The position numbers and the translations under genes are program-made. A stretch of DNA of 64,000 nucleotides from Bulleidia extructa W1219 (lineage in GTDB: Bacteria > Bacillota_I > Bacilli_A > Erysipelotrichales > Erysipelotrichaceae), in contig NZ_ADFR01000016.1 in NCBI RefSeq assembly GCF_000177375.1, positions 124,001 through 188,000 of the forward strand. The letters are read 5' to 3'. Positions 51,457-62,200 of the stretch are shown piece after piece (the stretch's first letter is position 1; the number at the start of each line of letters is the position of its first letter). The notes beneath the pieces were generated by a model. It made no database searches and was not told the DNA's origin. It worked only from the letters and a program-made list of their open reading frames with translations.

Positions 51457-52871
51457 TACACCACTCCCTTTCTCGCCAGATCAATCACATTTTGAGCTCT
51501 TTGCGGATGATAATATTCCTTGATTAAATCATCATCCAACCGATCTAAAGCTTCTTTTGGAAGGATGGCTAATAAAGCCCAAGCCAAATCTAAAGTTTCA
51601 ATGATCGATCGATCATCCCCTTTTTGACCAATAAAGACCTCTTCTACCTGACGACCAAATTTCATATATAGCTGATCTGTTTCGGATAATTCATCTTCTC
51701 CAATGACCGAAGCTAAAGAACGAGCTTCTTGTACTTTTGAATACGAAGCGAATAATTGGTTGGCGACAGATTGATGATCTTTACGAGTATATCCTTCGCC
51801 AATACCATCCTTCATCAAACGAGATAAAGAAGAAAGAATCCCGATAGGAGGTTGAATACCATTCATGAATAAGTCGCGATCCAAAACAATCTGTCCTTCT
51901 GTGATATATCCCGTTAAGTCCGGAACCGGGTGAGTAATATCATCATTTGGCATTGTTAGAATCGGAATCTGTGTCACGGAACCTTTTCCTCCTTGAATGA
52001 TACCGGCTCTTTCATAAAGTGAAGCCAAATCAGAATATAAATAGCCGGGATATCCTTTACGAGAAGGAATTTCTCCTAAAGTACTAGAAAACTCGCGGAC
52101 AGCTTCACAATAAGACGTCATATCTGTCAAAATAACCAATACATTTTGATGCTCTTCAAAGGCTAAATATTCAGCAGCGGTTAAAGCTACACGCGGTGTC
52201 ATCATTCTTTCTAAAATCGGATCATCAGCCAAATTTAAATACATGCAGACTTTTTCCATGACCCCTGTTTCTTCAAAAGCTTTTTGAAAAATGTCCGCCA
52301 CATCTTTTTTAACTCCCATCGCTCCAAATACAATACAAAATTTATCCGCATCTTCCCCTGTTAAATGAGCTTGGCGAACAATTTGAATCGCTAATTGATC
52401 ATGAGGTAATCCAAAACCGGAAAAAATAGGCAACTTTTGACCTCGAATCAACGTATTTAAACCATCAATAGCCGAGATGCCGGTATTGATATAATGACGA
52501 GGATATTGACGTGAAATCGGATTTAAAGGTCTACCGTTCACATCTTCATAGTTTTTTACAAAGACCGGTCCTAAATCATCTATCGGTTCTCCTAATCCGT
52601 TAAAAATACGTCCTAAAATTTCTTTTGAAACCCCTAACTCCATGGGATGACCCAAGAATTTCGTTTTAGTATCCGTCTTTGAAAATTCATCCGTTCCTTC
52701 AAAAACTTGAATAATGGCTTTATCACCTTGAATTTGAACCACACGACCAGAGCGACGACGACCATCCTTCAGTTGAATCTGAACCATTTCTTCATTGGAT
52801 ACTCCTTCACAATGATCTAAAGCGACTAGAGAACCTTGAATTTGAGATAATCCTAATTTTCGAATACTCAT
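51456..52871 (-). CDS. ntpB: V-type ATPase subunit B (non-catalytic)
   Basis: The regulatory subunit of the A3B3 headpiece. It lacks a Walker A Lys, having PIFSGFGLPHDQLA instead, as expected. Other family motifs are NTGISAIDGLNTLIRGQ, TDMTSYCEAVREFSS and GYLYSDLASLYERAG. The length of 471 aa is normal. It begins 10 bp after ntpA. Confidence 0.96.
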   Translation of the reverse strand: MSIRKLGLSQIQGSLVALDHCEGVSNEEMVQIQLKDGRRRSGRVVQIQGDKAIIQVFEGTDEFSKTDTKTKFLGHPMELGVSKEILGRIFNGLGEPIDDLGPVFVKNYEDVNGRPLNPISRQYPRHYINTGISAIDGLNTLIRGQKLPIFSGFGLPHDQLAIQIVRQAHLTGEDADKFCIVFGAMGVKKDVADIFQKAFEETGVMEKVCMYLNLADDPILERMMTPRVALTAAEYLAFEEHQNVLVILTDMTSYCEAVREFSSTLGEIPSRKGYPGYLYSDLASLYERAGIIQGGKGSVTQIPILTMPNDDITHPVPDLTGYITEGQIVLDRDLFMNGIQPPIGILSSLSRLMKDGIGEGYTRKDHQSVANQLFASYSKVQEARSLASVIGEDELSETDQLYMKFGRQVEEVFIGQKGDDRSIIETLDLAWALLAILPKEALDRLDDDLIKEYYHPQRAQNVIDLARKGVV

Positions 52872-52881
52872 GGTATTCCTC

Positions 52882-54639
52882 CTATCGTATCGTTGCTAGT
52901 GCAGCATGAATCTTATCTTTAAAATCATCCAGCACTTCCAAGTGGTCATTTAAAACTGTATATTTTATTTTGATGACTTCCTCAAAAATACCTGTCTTCA
53001 AAATCAAAGACATAGGAATATGTTTCTTCACTAAAGGAAGACATGCCTGATTCAAATCATGAATCACTTGTAACATCTTCAATTGTTTTTCCATCGGGAC
53101 ATAAGTATCTTCTTTGTGGAAAGAATTTTGTTGCAGATAACCAACGCGAACCACCCGAGCCATTTCTAACAATAACTTCTGATCATCCGGTAAAACATCC
53201 GCTCCAATCAAACGCACAATTTCCATCAATCTACCTTCTTCGTGTAAAATTTGTTGTATTTCTTCTCTTAAATCTAAGAAATCACGAGATACTTCATGAT
53301 TGTAATACGGCGTTAACTCTCCTATATAATCGGAGTAAGAATCACTCCAATTGACTGCCGGATAGTGACGAGCATACGCTAAATTTTTATCTAAAGCCCA
53401 AAAACAGCGAACAAAGCGACGAGTATTTTGGGTCACAGGTTCTGAAAAATCAGCCCCTTGAGGAGACACAGCTCCGATCAAAGAAACCGATCCTTTTTGA
53501 CCATTTAACGTTTCTACCATACCGGCTCTTTCATAAAATTGTGCAATTCGACTTGGAAGATAAGACGGAAATCCTTCTTCCGCCGGCATTTCTTCTAAAC
53601 GTCCGGAAATTTCCCGCAAAGCCTCTGCCCAACGGGAGGTGCTGTCTGCCATTAAAGCCACATGATAGCCCATATCACGATAATATTCAGCAATCGTTAC
53701 CCCTGTATAAATAGAAGCTTCCCGAGCCGCCACCGGCATATTTGATGTATTGGCGATCAAACAGGTCCGATCTAATAAAGGTTGATTGCTCTTAGGGTCT
53801 ACCAATTGTGAAAATTCTTCTAAAACTTGTGTCATTTCATTCCCACGTTCACCACAACCGACATAAATAATAATATCCGCATCACACCACTTAGCAATCT
53901 GATGTTGCATCATCGTCTTACCAGCTCCAAAACCACCCGGAATCGCAGCTGAACCACCTTTAGCTAATGGAAATAAAGTATCAATAACACGTTGACCTGT
54001 GATCAAAGGAACTTGAATTCTCTGTCTTTTCCTGATCGGACGGGGAGTACGAATCGGCCATTGCTGTGTTAAGGTAAACGGAATGATTTTTTCATTTTTA
54101 TCCAATTTTACCTCGATAATAGTGTCCTTAACCGTATACAATCCATTTTCTTGCACACAAACCACCGTTCCACTCATTCCTATAGGCACTAAAGAACGAT
54201 GTTCAATCAAAGAAGTCTCAGGACATCTAGCAAAAACATCTCCTTCATTCACATGTTCTCCTACATGAACTTCTATAGAAACATCCCATTTTTTCTCCTC
54301 ATTCAAGGCAGGAATCGGATCCCCCGCTACAATGAAAGAACCCTGTTGTGCTTGAATAGCCATCAAAGGACGCTCAATACCATCAAAGATATTTCCTAAA
54401 ATACCTGGTCCCAATGTCACATTTAATAAACTGCCCATACCAACGACCGGATCTCCCTTACGAAGACCAACTGTGGATTCATAAACCTGAATCATTGTCT
54501 TGGTTACATCAATACGAATGACTTCTCCTAATAAACCTTCTTTTCCAACACGAACGACTTCCTTCATACTAAAAGAGTGTGTTTCCAAGACCGAAATAAC
54601 CGACCCGTTGATAGAATAAATTTCAGCCATATTATTCAC
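52882..54639 (-). CDS. ntpA: V-type ATPase catalytic subunit A
   Basis: The catalytic ATPase subunit. The P-loop is IPGGFGAGKTMMQH, with GERGNEMTQVLEEF containing the arginine-finger region contact, DSTSRWAEALREISGRLEEMPAEEG, and the non-homologous region typical of V-type A subunits at residues about 110-200. The length of 585 aa is normal. It overlaps the subunit E gene by eight bases. Confidence 0.97.
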   Translation of the reverse strand: MNNMAEIYSINGSVISVLETHSFSMKEVVRVGKEGLLGEVIRIDVTKTMIQVYESTVGLRKGDPVVGMGSLLNVTLGPGILGNIFDGIERPLMAIQAQQGSFIVAGDPIPALNEEKKWDVSIEVHVGEHVNEGDVFARCPETSLIEHRSLVPIGMSGTVVCVQENGLYTVKDTIIEVKLDKNEKIIPFTLTQQWPIRTPRPIRKRQRIQVPLITGQRVIDTLFPLAKGGSAAIPGGFGAGKTMMQHQIAKWCDADIIIYVGCGERGNEMTQVLEEFSQLVDPKSNQPLLDRTCLIANTSNMPVAAREASIYTGVTIAEYYRDMGYHVALMADSTSRWAEALREISGRLEEMPAEEGFPSYLPSRIAQFYERAGMVETLNGQKGSVSLIGAVSPQGADFSEPVTQNTRRFVRCFWALDKNLAYARHYPAVNWSDSYSDYIGELTPYYNHEVSRDFLDLREEIQQILHEEGRLMEIVRLIGADVLPDDQKLLLEMARVVRVGYLQQNSFHKEDTYVPMEKQLKMLQVIHDLNQACLPLVKKHIPMSLILKTGIFEEVIKIKYTVLNDHLEVLDDFKDKIHAALATIR

Positions 54640-55228
54640 CTCTTTCTAAAATAAAGCCCGAATGTCCATGAAACCACTCCAAACTTTCTTCTAAACGTTC
54701 CGCTAATGCACAAGTAAATTCCAATCCTTGTTCAATATCAATGTAACGAAAACCTCCAAACTGAAAGTATTGTGTATACACTTCATGGTTCATTCCTCTC
54801 TTTGCTAAAAGGGATAAAAACAATGCTTTATCTTCTTCTCGAACACAGAAATACCCACTTTCTAAAATAGGAGCCTTTTTTAAATTTTGAACTAAATAAT
54901 CCTGATATCGTTCACTTTTTACAAAAGCATGAATTCTTTCCTTAACTTCCTCTACCATTTCTGAAATGTATTCAGCACGCATGTTCAATAAACGTCGCAT
55001 ATACTCAAACTTTACTTGTGATTTTTGATTGGCGACAGAAACTCGAAGATCATTTAATTCTTTTTCCAAATAATGTTCTGTTTCATGTTTTAAACTTTGT
55101 TCATAAAGTGATAAGGTATCATCGTGCATCTGATGAATTTCATTTCTTAATGTATCTAAAACCATTTGGGATTCTGATTTCACACCCTGTTCAATCGCAT
55201 TCAAGATTTTCTTTTCGTAATCTTCCAT
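54632..55228 (-). CDS. ntpE: V-type ATPase subunit E (peripheral stalk)
   Basis: Forms the stator with subunit G. The N-terminal long helix is Glu/Gln-rich (ILNAIEQGVKSESQMVLDTLRNEIHQM) and the C-terminal globular part has FRYIDIEQGLEFTCALAERLEE. The length of 198 aa is typical. It follows the frameshifted subunit F gene by seven bases, with GGAGGG just before the ATG. Confidence 0.9.
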   Translation of the reverse strand: MEDYEKKILNAIEQGVKSESQMVLDTLRNEIHQMHDDTLSLYEQSLKHETEHYLEKELNDLRVSVANQKSQVKFEYMRRLLNMRAEYISEMVEEVKERIHAFVKSERYQDYLVQNLKKAPILESGYFCVREEDKALFLSLLAKRGMNHEVYTQYFQFGGFRYIDIEQGLEFTCALAERLEESLEWFHGHSGFILERGE

Positions 55229-55235
55229 ATCCCTC

Positions 55236-55543
55236 CTATAATTTCAAGCCAATAGCCGAACTAATATATCCGTCGATTCTCTCACTGATTTTTGCGGATC
55301 CATGACGATCTGAAATTTCCACAATCAAAGGTTGTTTCAAATCCATCTTCCATTTAGCAACCACATCCGCTACTTCGTTCATAGCATGCGTTGTCATAAA
55401 GATGATGGCAATGGATGGATCTTTTGTTTTTCTTGTAATGTTTTCAAAATTTCTTCTTTTTCGTGTAATACCACGCCTTCAATACCGGCTAGTCGTAATC
55501 CTGTTTGGGTATCCACATTATCTGATATACAATAGGCTCTCAT
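55236..55543 (-). pseudogene. ntpG: V-type ATPase subunit F, frameshifted
   Basis: From ATG 55543 the frame reads MRAYCISDNVDTQTGLRLAG and on through VVLHEKEEILKTLQEK, then shifts out and stops at 55394. The second half continues in the -1 frame as DPSIAIIFMTTHAMNEVADV, then VEISDRHGSAKISERIDGYI and a stop at 55236. Joined, they give a normal subunit F of about 102 aa. One A missing from the run at 55427-55431 explains the break. Subunit F links the shaft to subunit d/C, so a real mutation should harm the enzyme; a sequencing error is an alternative. Confidence 0.82.
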
Positions 55544-55545
55544 AA

Positions 55546-55977
55546 TTAAAGTTTGTTGATAATCAAAATGGAAATCAATAAACCATAAATCGCTACCCCT
55601 TCACCAAGGGCAACAAAGATAATGGCACGACCAAAGTTATTTCCATCTTCACTTACAGCTCCAATAGCCGCTGGAGCTGCACTGGCAACCGCCCAGCCGG
55701 CACCCAAAGAAGAACCGGCCACTGCAATAGCAGCCGCAATAAAGCCTAAACCGGCATTACTATTACTAGATTGAGTGGCTTCTTGAGCAAAAGACGCAAA
55801 TTGATTAGCCTGGAAAAGAACCGTTGTTAAAAAAGCACCGGCAAATATCGCCACTTGCATCAAAACTCTAGATTTCACATTCTTTTGATTCACTCCATGG
55901 CGAACAATCAGCCATAAAGGTCCAACGATTAAAATAACAGCCATAAATGGTAAAAAAATTTGATTCAACGATAACAT
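55546..55977 (-). CDS. ntpK: V-type ATPase proteolipid subunit K
   Basis: Forms the membrane rotor ring. It has four hydrophobic helices. The second hairpin is glycine/alanine-rich (FIAAAIAVAGSSLGAGWAV) and carries the ion-binding Glu in FVALGEGVAIYGLL. The first hairpin lacks both, giving one ion site per four helices as in V-type rotors. The frame opens at a GTG (55998), but ATG 55977 follows AAGGAGGAGTGT and gives 143 aa. Whether H+ or Na+ is moved is not decided here. Confidence 0.93.
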   Translation of the reverse strand: MLSLNQIFLPFMAVILIVGPLWLIVRHGVNQKNVKSRVLMQVAIFAGAFLTTVLFQANQFASFAQEATQSSNSNAGLGFIAAAIAVAGSSLGAGWAVASAAPAAIGAVSEDGNNFGRAIIFVALGEGVAIYGLLISILIINKL

Positions 55978-55987
55978 ACACTCCTCC

Positions 55988-57796
55988 TTATTCTGCACTC
56001 TTTTTTGTGCTATATGCTATAAATTTTGTGCCACCACCGGTGTAATAGCGAGAAAACATTTCATAATATTCCAAGCGCAAGGTTTGAATGCCTACAATTA
56101 AACCCTCCAACCCCATCACAAAGATATTACCTAATACAAATACCACCATGCCGCCTGAACCGGTCATTTTCATTAAAGTGATCACAACCAACATCATCCC
56201 GGCATGAGATAAAATAAACCCGCCTACCCGCAAATACGATAAACTATTAGTCACAAAACTCAATAAGATTTCAAACACTTCAAAGAAATTTTGAACCATA
56301 TAACTAAGCCAACCCCCACTTGGTTTAAAAGAATGACCGTTCGCTACCGCTTCAAAGCGCTCTTTCATCAAGAAACAAAGCAATGGTGTATACACAAACG
56401 GAATCATCCATGAAAGTGTCATTAGACGGACATGGTATAAAACTTGAGCACCAATAGCGACTAAAATAAAACCATAGAAACTAAATCCTGCGACTCCATT
56501 TTGTGAGAAAATCGCTTCGATCCATCTCTTATGACGGACATGATTCCAAATATTCATCAACATGGTGATCAGAATTAAACTAGCCCCAATCAACACTGCC
56601 CCAATCAATAATCCCATGGTATTAGAACCATCCATCACATCCAACAGCTTTTCACGAACATTAAATATTTGTTGATGAATTGGATTGAGAACCTCTTCTA
56701 AACCAAATACGGATCCATATAAGAAACCAAAGATAGAAGAAGTCACACCAACACGAGCAATGATACCAAACAACTTTCCTTTCTTTTCAAATAAGAACCC
56801 CATCAAGGCCAACAATAAGCCCTGTCCTAAATCTCCAAACATAATGCCAAAAATCAAAGAATAGGTCACCGCCACAAATGCTGTAGGGTCAAAATCATCG
56901 TATTTTGGCAAACCATACATTTCCACAAAAAGTTCAAACGGCCTTGTAAACCAATGATTATGTAGAACCGTTGGACAAGGAATGGAAACATGAATCGGAT
57001 CTTTCTCTTCCCAAGAAACTTCTTTTAACAAAGCTTTGAAATTTTGAACTTCCTTATCTTTGACAAAACCCGCCAATTCATAGCGATCCCCTTTTTTTAA
57101 TACATAAGGATATAGTTTCAAGATAGAAGATTGTTTTAAGCAATAAGAATATACATCCATCATCTTCATGCGACAGTCTTGAACCCTTTTTTCCCGGTCA
57201 AAAGAAGGAATTTTGATCGGCTCAAAGAACAAGGAATGAAGGACTTTTTTCGTTCTCATTAAATAAGCATCACTGGTCACATAGATCAACCAAACGTATT
57301 GATTATTGCTATGTAATTTATGAATTGAAAAATTTTCCCCAGCGTAAAGAGAAATCTTTTTGTATGAATCTAAAGGTAACCGACCTAAACCGAAATTTAA
57401 GTACTGTGCCTCCTTAATTCTTTCAAATCCTAATGGTGCTACTTCCCTTAACGCCTTTTCATCATCCTCTGATAGTGTTTCCAGATCCCCATTGGTATCT
57501 AAACCGAATTCATGGTTTAACTCGGCGATATAAGCCTGAATTTCCTCTTCTGAATAAACTCCTGTTGGCTCTTTTTCCTGTAAGACACAACCAACCATAT
57601 GCCCAATATTTTGAAACCCTTGAACATAAGAATCATAAGGATTATCCCCACTCATTAAAACACCCTCTTCATTTTCCACCAATTGACTGGCTAAAATGGG
57701 ATGGATATACTGACTCTTTCCAACTATCTCTAACATCTTATTCAACTGGCCTTTTGAACAAGAAAGAGACACATATTTCATTTTTTCAATTGCCAT
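55988..57796 (-). CDS. ntpI: V-type ATPase subunit I (membrane stator)
   Basis: The a/I subunit, providing the ion half-channels. The soluble N-terminal half (residues about 1-300, EKMKYVSLSCSKGQLNKMLE) is followed by seven to eight membrane helices, among them FGIMFGDLGQGLLLALMGFLF, FGFLYGSVFGLEEVLNP and SYLRVGGFILSHAGMMLV with the essential Arg. The length of 602 aa is slightly short but complete. It lies 11 bp after subunit C and overlaps the open frame of K. Confidence 0.95.
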   Translation of the reverse strand: MAIEKMKYVSLSCSKGQLNKMLEIVGKSQYIHPILASQLVENEEGVLMSGDNPYDSYVQGFQNIGHMVGCVLQEKEPTGVYSEEEIQAYIAELNHEFGLDTNGDLETLSEDDEKALREVAPLGFERIKEAQYLNFGLGRLPLDSYKKISLYAGENFSIHKLHSNNQYVWLIYVTSDAYLMRTKKVLHSLFFEPIKIPSFDREKRVQDCRMKMMDVYSYCLKQSSILKLYPYVLKKGDRYELAGFVKDKEVQNFKALLKEVSWEEKDPIHVSIPCPTVLHNHWFTRPFELFVEMYGLPKYDDFDPTAFVAVTYSLIFGIMFGDLGQGLLLALMGFLFEKKGKLFGIIARVGVTSSIFGFLYGSVFGLEEVLNPIHQQIFNVREKLLDVMDGSNTMGLLIGAVLIGASLILITMLMNIWNHVRHKRWIEAIFSQNGVAGFSFYGFILVAIGAQVLYHVRLMTLSWMIPFVYTPLLCFLMKERFEAVANGHSFKPSGGWLSYMVQNFFEVFEILLSFVTNSLSYLRVGGFILSHAGMMLVVITLMKMTGSGGMVVFVLGNIFVMGLEGLIVGIQTLRLEYYEMFSRYYTGGGTKFIAYSTKKSAE

Positions 57797-57807
57797 AATA
57801 CCTTCTT

Positions 57808-58850
57808 CTAATAAATTAACAGAGCCTTTGTTTTCTCTTGACTGATACCATAATGAACCGCTTCTATGATATCAATCAAATTTTGAATTTCAATTTCACT
57901 TAAATGAATATAAGCAAACATCAAGATATTCAGGTTTGATTCCTGATACATAAAATGCCGATTCAGTTCATATTGAATTCTCTTTGTAAAATGTTCAATA
58001 TATTGAAAGTGAGTCATCCCTATGTATTTTTTATATCTGGTTTGATGAAGCTTTTCTAAAATTTGATCCGCCGTCAACTGATCCACCCATTCCATTAACT
58101 TTGTCCAAGAAATATAAGCTGTTTGCTTCATCAATAAAGGACGAATTTGTTCAGGATTTACTTGGAAATATTTCTTTAAACGATAAATCACTCGAATATT
58201 TTCCAACTCAATACCAATTCTTAGAATCTCATTCATCTTCCTTTGCGTATCTTCACTGCCAAATTGACGAATATAAGACATGGTTTCTTCATCCATTTTC
58301 TCATGTAAGCGATGTTCCAAGGTCACAAAATCTAACTCTTCAATGGGTTTTGAACCATATAACTTTAAGACTGACACATAAGCCGTTTTCTTTAGTAAAG
58401 TTAACAATTCTTCAAAATTTGACACGTTACTTAAACCCATAAAATCAAAACTGCTATATTGTGATACATACAACGGTATATGTGTAATCAAATCTTCTCG
58501 TAATACTAAATTCCCTGAAGACAAAGCCCGTATTTTCATCATAATCAATTCAATTTCCGTATTAGAAATCAAATTATGCACAAGATGTTTCCCACTTCCT
58601 TCCATATACCGAATCAGTTTATTGATACGATGAAAGATTTCTGTCCGAATCAAAACCTCCAATTGACCCCGATGAATCGCTTTCACATTGATCCCCATTA
58701 AGCAATCATGAAAAAGATCACTATTCTGCAAAAAAGAGGCGACTTCCGATTCGTTTTTTTATGTAAAAGCATCAGATAATCTTTTTCTTGAAAAGAATGT
58801 CCATACATCGATCGAACTTTTGCCATAATGGCATTGCTGGAACTATTCAT
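57808..58850 (-). pseudogene. ntpC: V-type ATPase subunit C/d, frameshifted near the N-terminus
   Basis: From ATG 58850 (after GGAAGAATATC) the frame reads NAIMAKVRSMYGHSFQEKDY, then LMLLHKK, and runs into another frame at an A7 run (58754-58760), stopping soon after. The rest of the AC39-type protein is in the -1 frame as ESEVASFLQNSDLFHDCLMG, down to the stop at 57808. With one more A the product would be 347 aa, normal for the subunit that couples the stalk to the rotor ring. Without correction only a TTG-started 307-aa fragment could be made. Confidence 0.85.
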
Positions 58851-59172
58851 GATATTCTTCCAAAGAAGTCACACGCTTACTTAGCATTTCGATCCATTCG
58901 TCTCGATGACTGGAAAACTGTTTTTCTAATTTTTCTTTATTTTTGTTAAAACGACCTTCTAACCGTTTTTTTTCATCAGCCACTTCTTTTACCATTTCCT
59001 TTTCTTTCTGTTCAATTGTCACATGAACTTTATCCCACACTTCTTTAGAGAGACGTTGTTCTTCTATGGCAATCTTGGCAAGAAGTTGATTTTTTTCCTC
59101 ATGGGCAGCCGCCACTTCTTTCCTAGTTTTTTCATCTAAATCTAGAAGTTTTTTAATTTGCTCAAGATCCAT
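58843..59172 (-). CDS. ntpF: V-type ATPase subunit G/H-like peripheral stalk protein
   Basis: A charged 109-aa coiled-coil protein (LDLDEKTRKEVAAAHEEKNQLLAKIAIEEQ ...) in the first place of the operon, matching the G/H stator subunit that pairs with subunit E. Two ATGs are available; the second (59172) has GGAGG at proper spacing. It overlaps the start of subunit C by eight bases. The sequence itself is low in specific motifs, so the call rests mainly on context and coiled-coil form. Confidence 0.8.
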   Translation of the reverse strand: MDLEQIKKLLDLDEKTRKEVAAAHEEKNQLLAKIAIEEQRLSKEVWDKVHVTIEQKEKEMVKEVADEKKRLEGRFNKNKEKLEKQFSSHRDEWIEMLSKRVTSLEEYHE

Positions 59173-59195
59173 ATTCATCCTCCATACAACGTCTT

Positions 59196-59201
59196 ATTAT
59201 A
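59196..59201 (-). promoter_or_regulatory. -10 element for the V-ATPase operon
   Basis: Minus-strand TATAAT (59196-59201) about 24 bases before the ntpF start codon. The -35 region is weak (A-rich). Confidence 0.45.
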
Positions 59202-59253
59202 ATCCTCATCACCCTGTTTTTTCATTTTTTTCCCAATTTTCTAATTCCAAATG

Positions 59254-59283
59254 AAAAAGAATGTACCGAAATACACTCTTTTT
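59254..59283 (-). terminator. Terminator of nifJ
   Basis: The minus strand reads AAAAAGAGTGTA, a six-base loop, then TACATTCTTTTT, with one G-U pair. The T-rich end is part of the stem. Confidence 0.7.
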
Positions 59284-59288
59284 GACCA

Positions 59289-62200
59289 TTATGATGGTTC
59301 TTCATCTTGTATACGTTTCTTCATTTGAAGCTTTGTATAACGCATTTGAGCATCTGTACAAGCTTTATCAAATAGCTGATTCGCCTCTTCTTCGCCCTTG
59401 ATCTTCACTAAGTTGAAATAGCGTCCTTCATTCATCAAGAAATCTTTGAACTTTTCCCACTTAGGTGTACGAGAATCAATCGTTAGCGGTTTATCCTTGC
59501 GTGGATCATAACGATACAAAACGGTATACCCACATTCCACTGCATTCTTTTGCGTCACCGGCATATTGATCAAGCCACCCTTAATTCCTTGTTCAATACA
59601 TGGAGCGTAAGCAATCACAATAGAAGGTCCTTTGTAAGATTCGGCTTCCTTGAAAGCCTTAATTGTTTGGCTTTGATTAGCTCCCATCGAAACAGAAGCA
59701 ACGTAAGCTGTCCCATATTCCATAAAGATCTGACCCAAATCCTTCTTCGCTAAAGCCTTACCACCAGCCGCAAACTTTGCAATGGACGCTGCTTGCGAAG
59801 ATTTCGAAGATTGTCCACCTGTATTCGAGTACACCTCTGTATCTAACACCAGCACATTCACATCCAAATTATTAGCCATCACATGATCCAGTCCACCATA
59901 ACCGATATCATAAGCCCATCCATCACCACCAACGATCCATACAGACTTCGATATCAAGTCATCTTCATAGCTCAATAATTCTTTAACAGCTTCTACCTTA
60001 GAACTCCTTAAATGCTCCACTAAGCTCGATTTGATTTGGCGTTGCGCTTCGCGATTATCATTCGCTGCTAAATAAGCTTCAAAATCAGCCTTCAATTCAG
60101 GTTCTACTGTATCCAAATTTTCTTCCATCAACTTCAAAATATGAGCCGACTTATATGAATTCGCAATAGCCATACCAAAACCATATTCAGCATTATCTTC
60201 AAATAAGGAGTTTGCCCATGCCGGACCATCGTTATTTTCGTCAGTAACAAATGGTGAAACAGGAGTTGCCGAGCAGTAAATCATCGAACATCCCGTTGCA
60301 TTGGCAATCATCATATCCTTACCAAATAATTGAGTGGCTAAGCGATAATATCCGGCTTCTCCACAACCAGGACATGCCCCAGACACTTCAAAATAAGGCA
60401 TCATCAAAGAAACACCGGCCTCCGTATTTTGATTTCCAAATTCAGGTTTATAAGTCACTTCTTTATATAAGTAATCAGCTAACGCTTGTTGCTCCCTTTG
60501 CGTATTGATATCCTTTGCACTTAAAGCATCCACCGGACATACTGTAATACAAACACCACAGCCAACACAGTTTTCCGTTGAGACTTGAATACGGAATTTC
60601 AAGCCGGCTTCTTTTGCTCCTTTATAAGCAGGTGTCGGATCCTTGTAAGTTAATTCAAGGTTATTTTCCTTCGCGATTTCATCAGCCTTAATCAATTCTT
60701 TTTCGTCCATTAATACCGAACGAATGGTAGCATGAGGACAAGCAAATCCACACTTACCACATTCAATACACTTATTCACATCCCATTCCGGAACAAAAGC
60801 ACCAACGCTTCTTTTTTCCATAAAGGCTTCATTACTGCGAACGGAACCATCTAAAATATCGTGTTTTATAAAAGTCGATATAGGCATATGATTGCCATCT
60901 AAAGCATTAATACGTTGGGCCACTTCATCATAATAAGAATCACCTGTTTCTTTATATAAAGCATTAGAGTAAGGCAAGTCTACCCATGCCGGATTCACCG
61001 GAATTTCAACCAAACCATCAGCACCGGCTTCAATAGCACGAATATTTGCGGCCACAACTTCTGGTCCTTTACGAGCGTATGTCTTTTCAGCTGAATGCTT
61101 CATCAACTCAAGAGACTTATGATAAGGCATGATTTGTTCATTTAACTTAAAGAAAGCCGACTGTAAAATCGTATTGGTGTGACGACCCATACCTGTTTCT
61201 TGTGCTAACTTAGTTGCATTAATGATAAACCACTTAGCTTTCTTCTTTGCCAAAGTCGCCAGCAAACGATTTGGCATACGATTGACAATTTCTTCCGCTG
61301 AAATCATGGTATTTAATAAGAAAGTACCACCTTCCTTTAAATCACGAACCATATCAAACTTGAAGCAATACGATTCTTGTGAACAGGAAATAAATTCAGC
61401 TTTATCAATATAGTAAGGAGAATGAATCGGAGATTTACCAAAACGTAAATGTGAACGTGTGACGCCTCCTGATTTCTTAGAGTCATAAGCAAAATAAGCT
61501 TGCGAGTAAAGATCGGTATTATTCCCGATGATTTTAACGGTTGACTTATTGGCACCAACGGTACCATCCGATCCCAAACCATAGAATAAGCAAGAAGTAT
61601 AATCAGCATCTACAGAAATTGGTGCTTTGGCTAAAGATAAATTCGTAACATCATCTTCAATACCAATCGTAAATTCTTCTTTTGGATGACTCTTCTTTAG
61701 CTCTTCATACACTGCATTAATATCCGATGGATTTGTGTCCTTTGAAGATAGACCATAACGACCACCAATGATAGTTAAATCCTTATGTTTACGTAAAGCT
61801 GAAACAACATCTAAGAATAATGGTTCACGAGCTCCTTGCTCCTTTGTACGATCTAATACGGCAATACTCCTAACACTAGCTGGCAGCACCTCTTCTAACA
61901 TCTTAGTGGAGAACGGACGATATAAGTAAACCTTCACCAAGCCAACTTTTTCACCACGTTTCACTAATGTATTGATGGTCTCTGTAATCGTATCCGTAAC
62001 CGAACCCATAGCGATGATAATTCGCTCTGCATCCTTAGCACCAACATAAACAAATGGAGCGTAAGTACGTCCTGTATAATCCGAAACTTTCTTCATATAA
62101 GAAGCAACAATTTCAGGAATTTGATCAAAGTGTGTATTTTGTGCTTCCGCTGCTTGGAAGAAAATATCATCGTTTTGTGTACCACCACGTACCACTGAAT

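Noticed and set aside
59284-59310. Hairpin ACCAT-CATA-ATGGT at the nifJ stop as terminator
   Set aside because: It is followed by an A-run, not a T-run; the terminator is the larger hairpin at 59254-59283.
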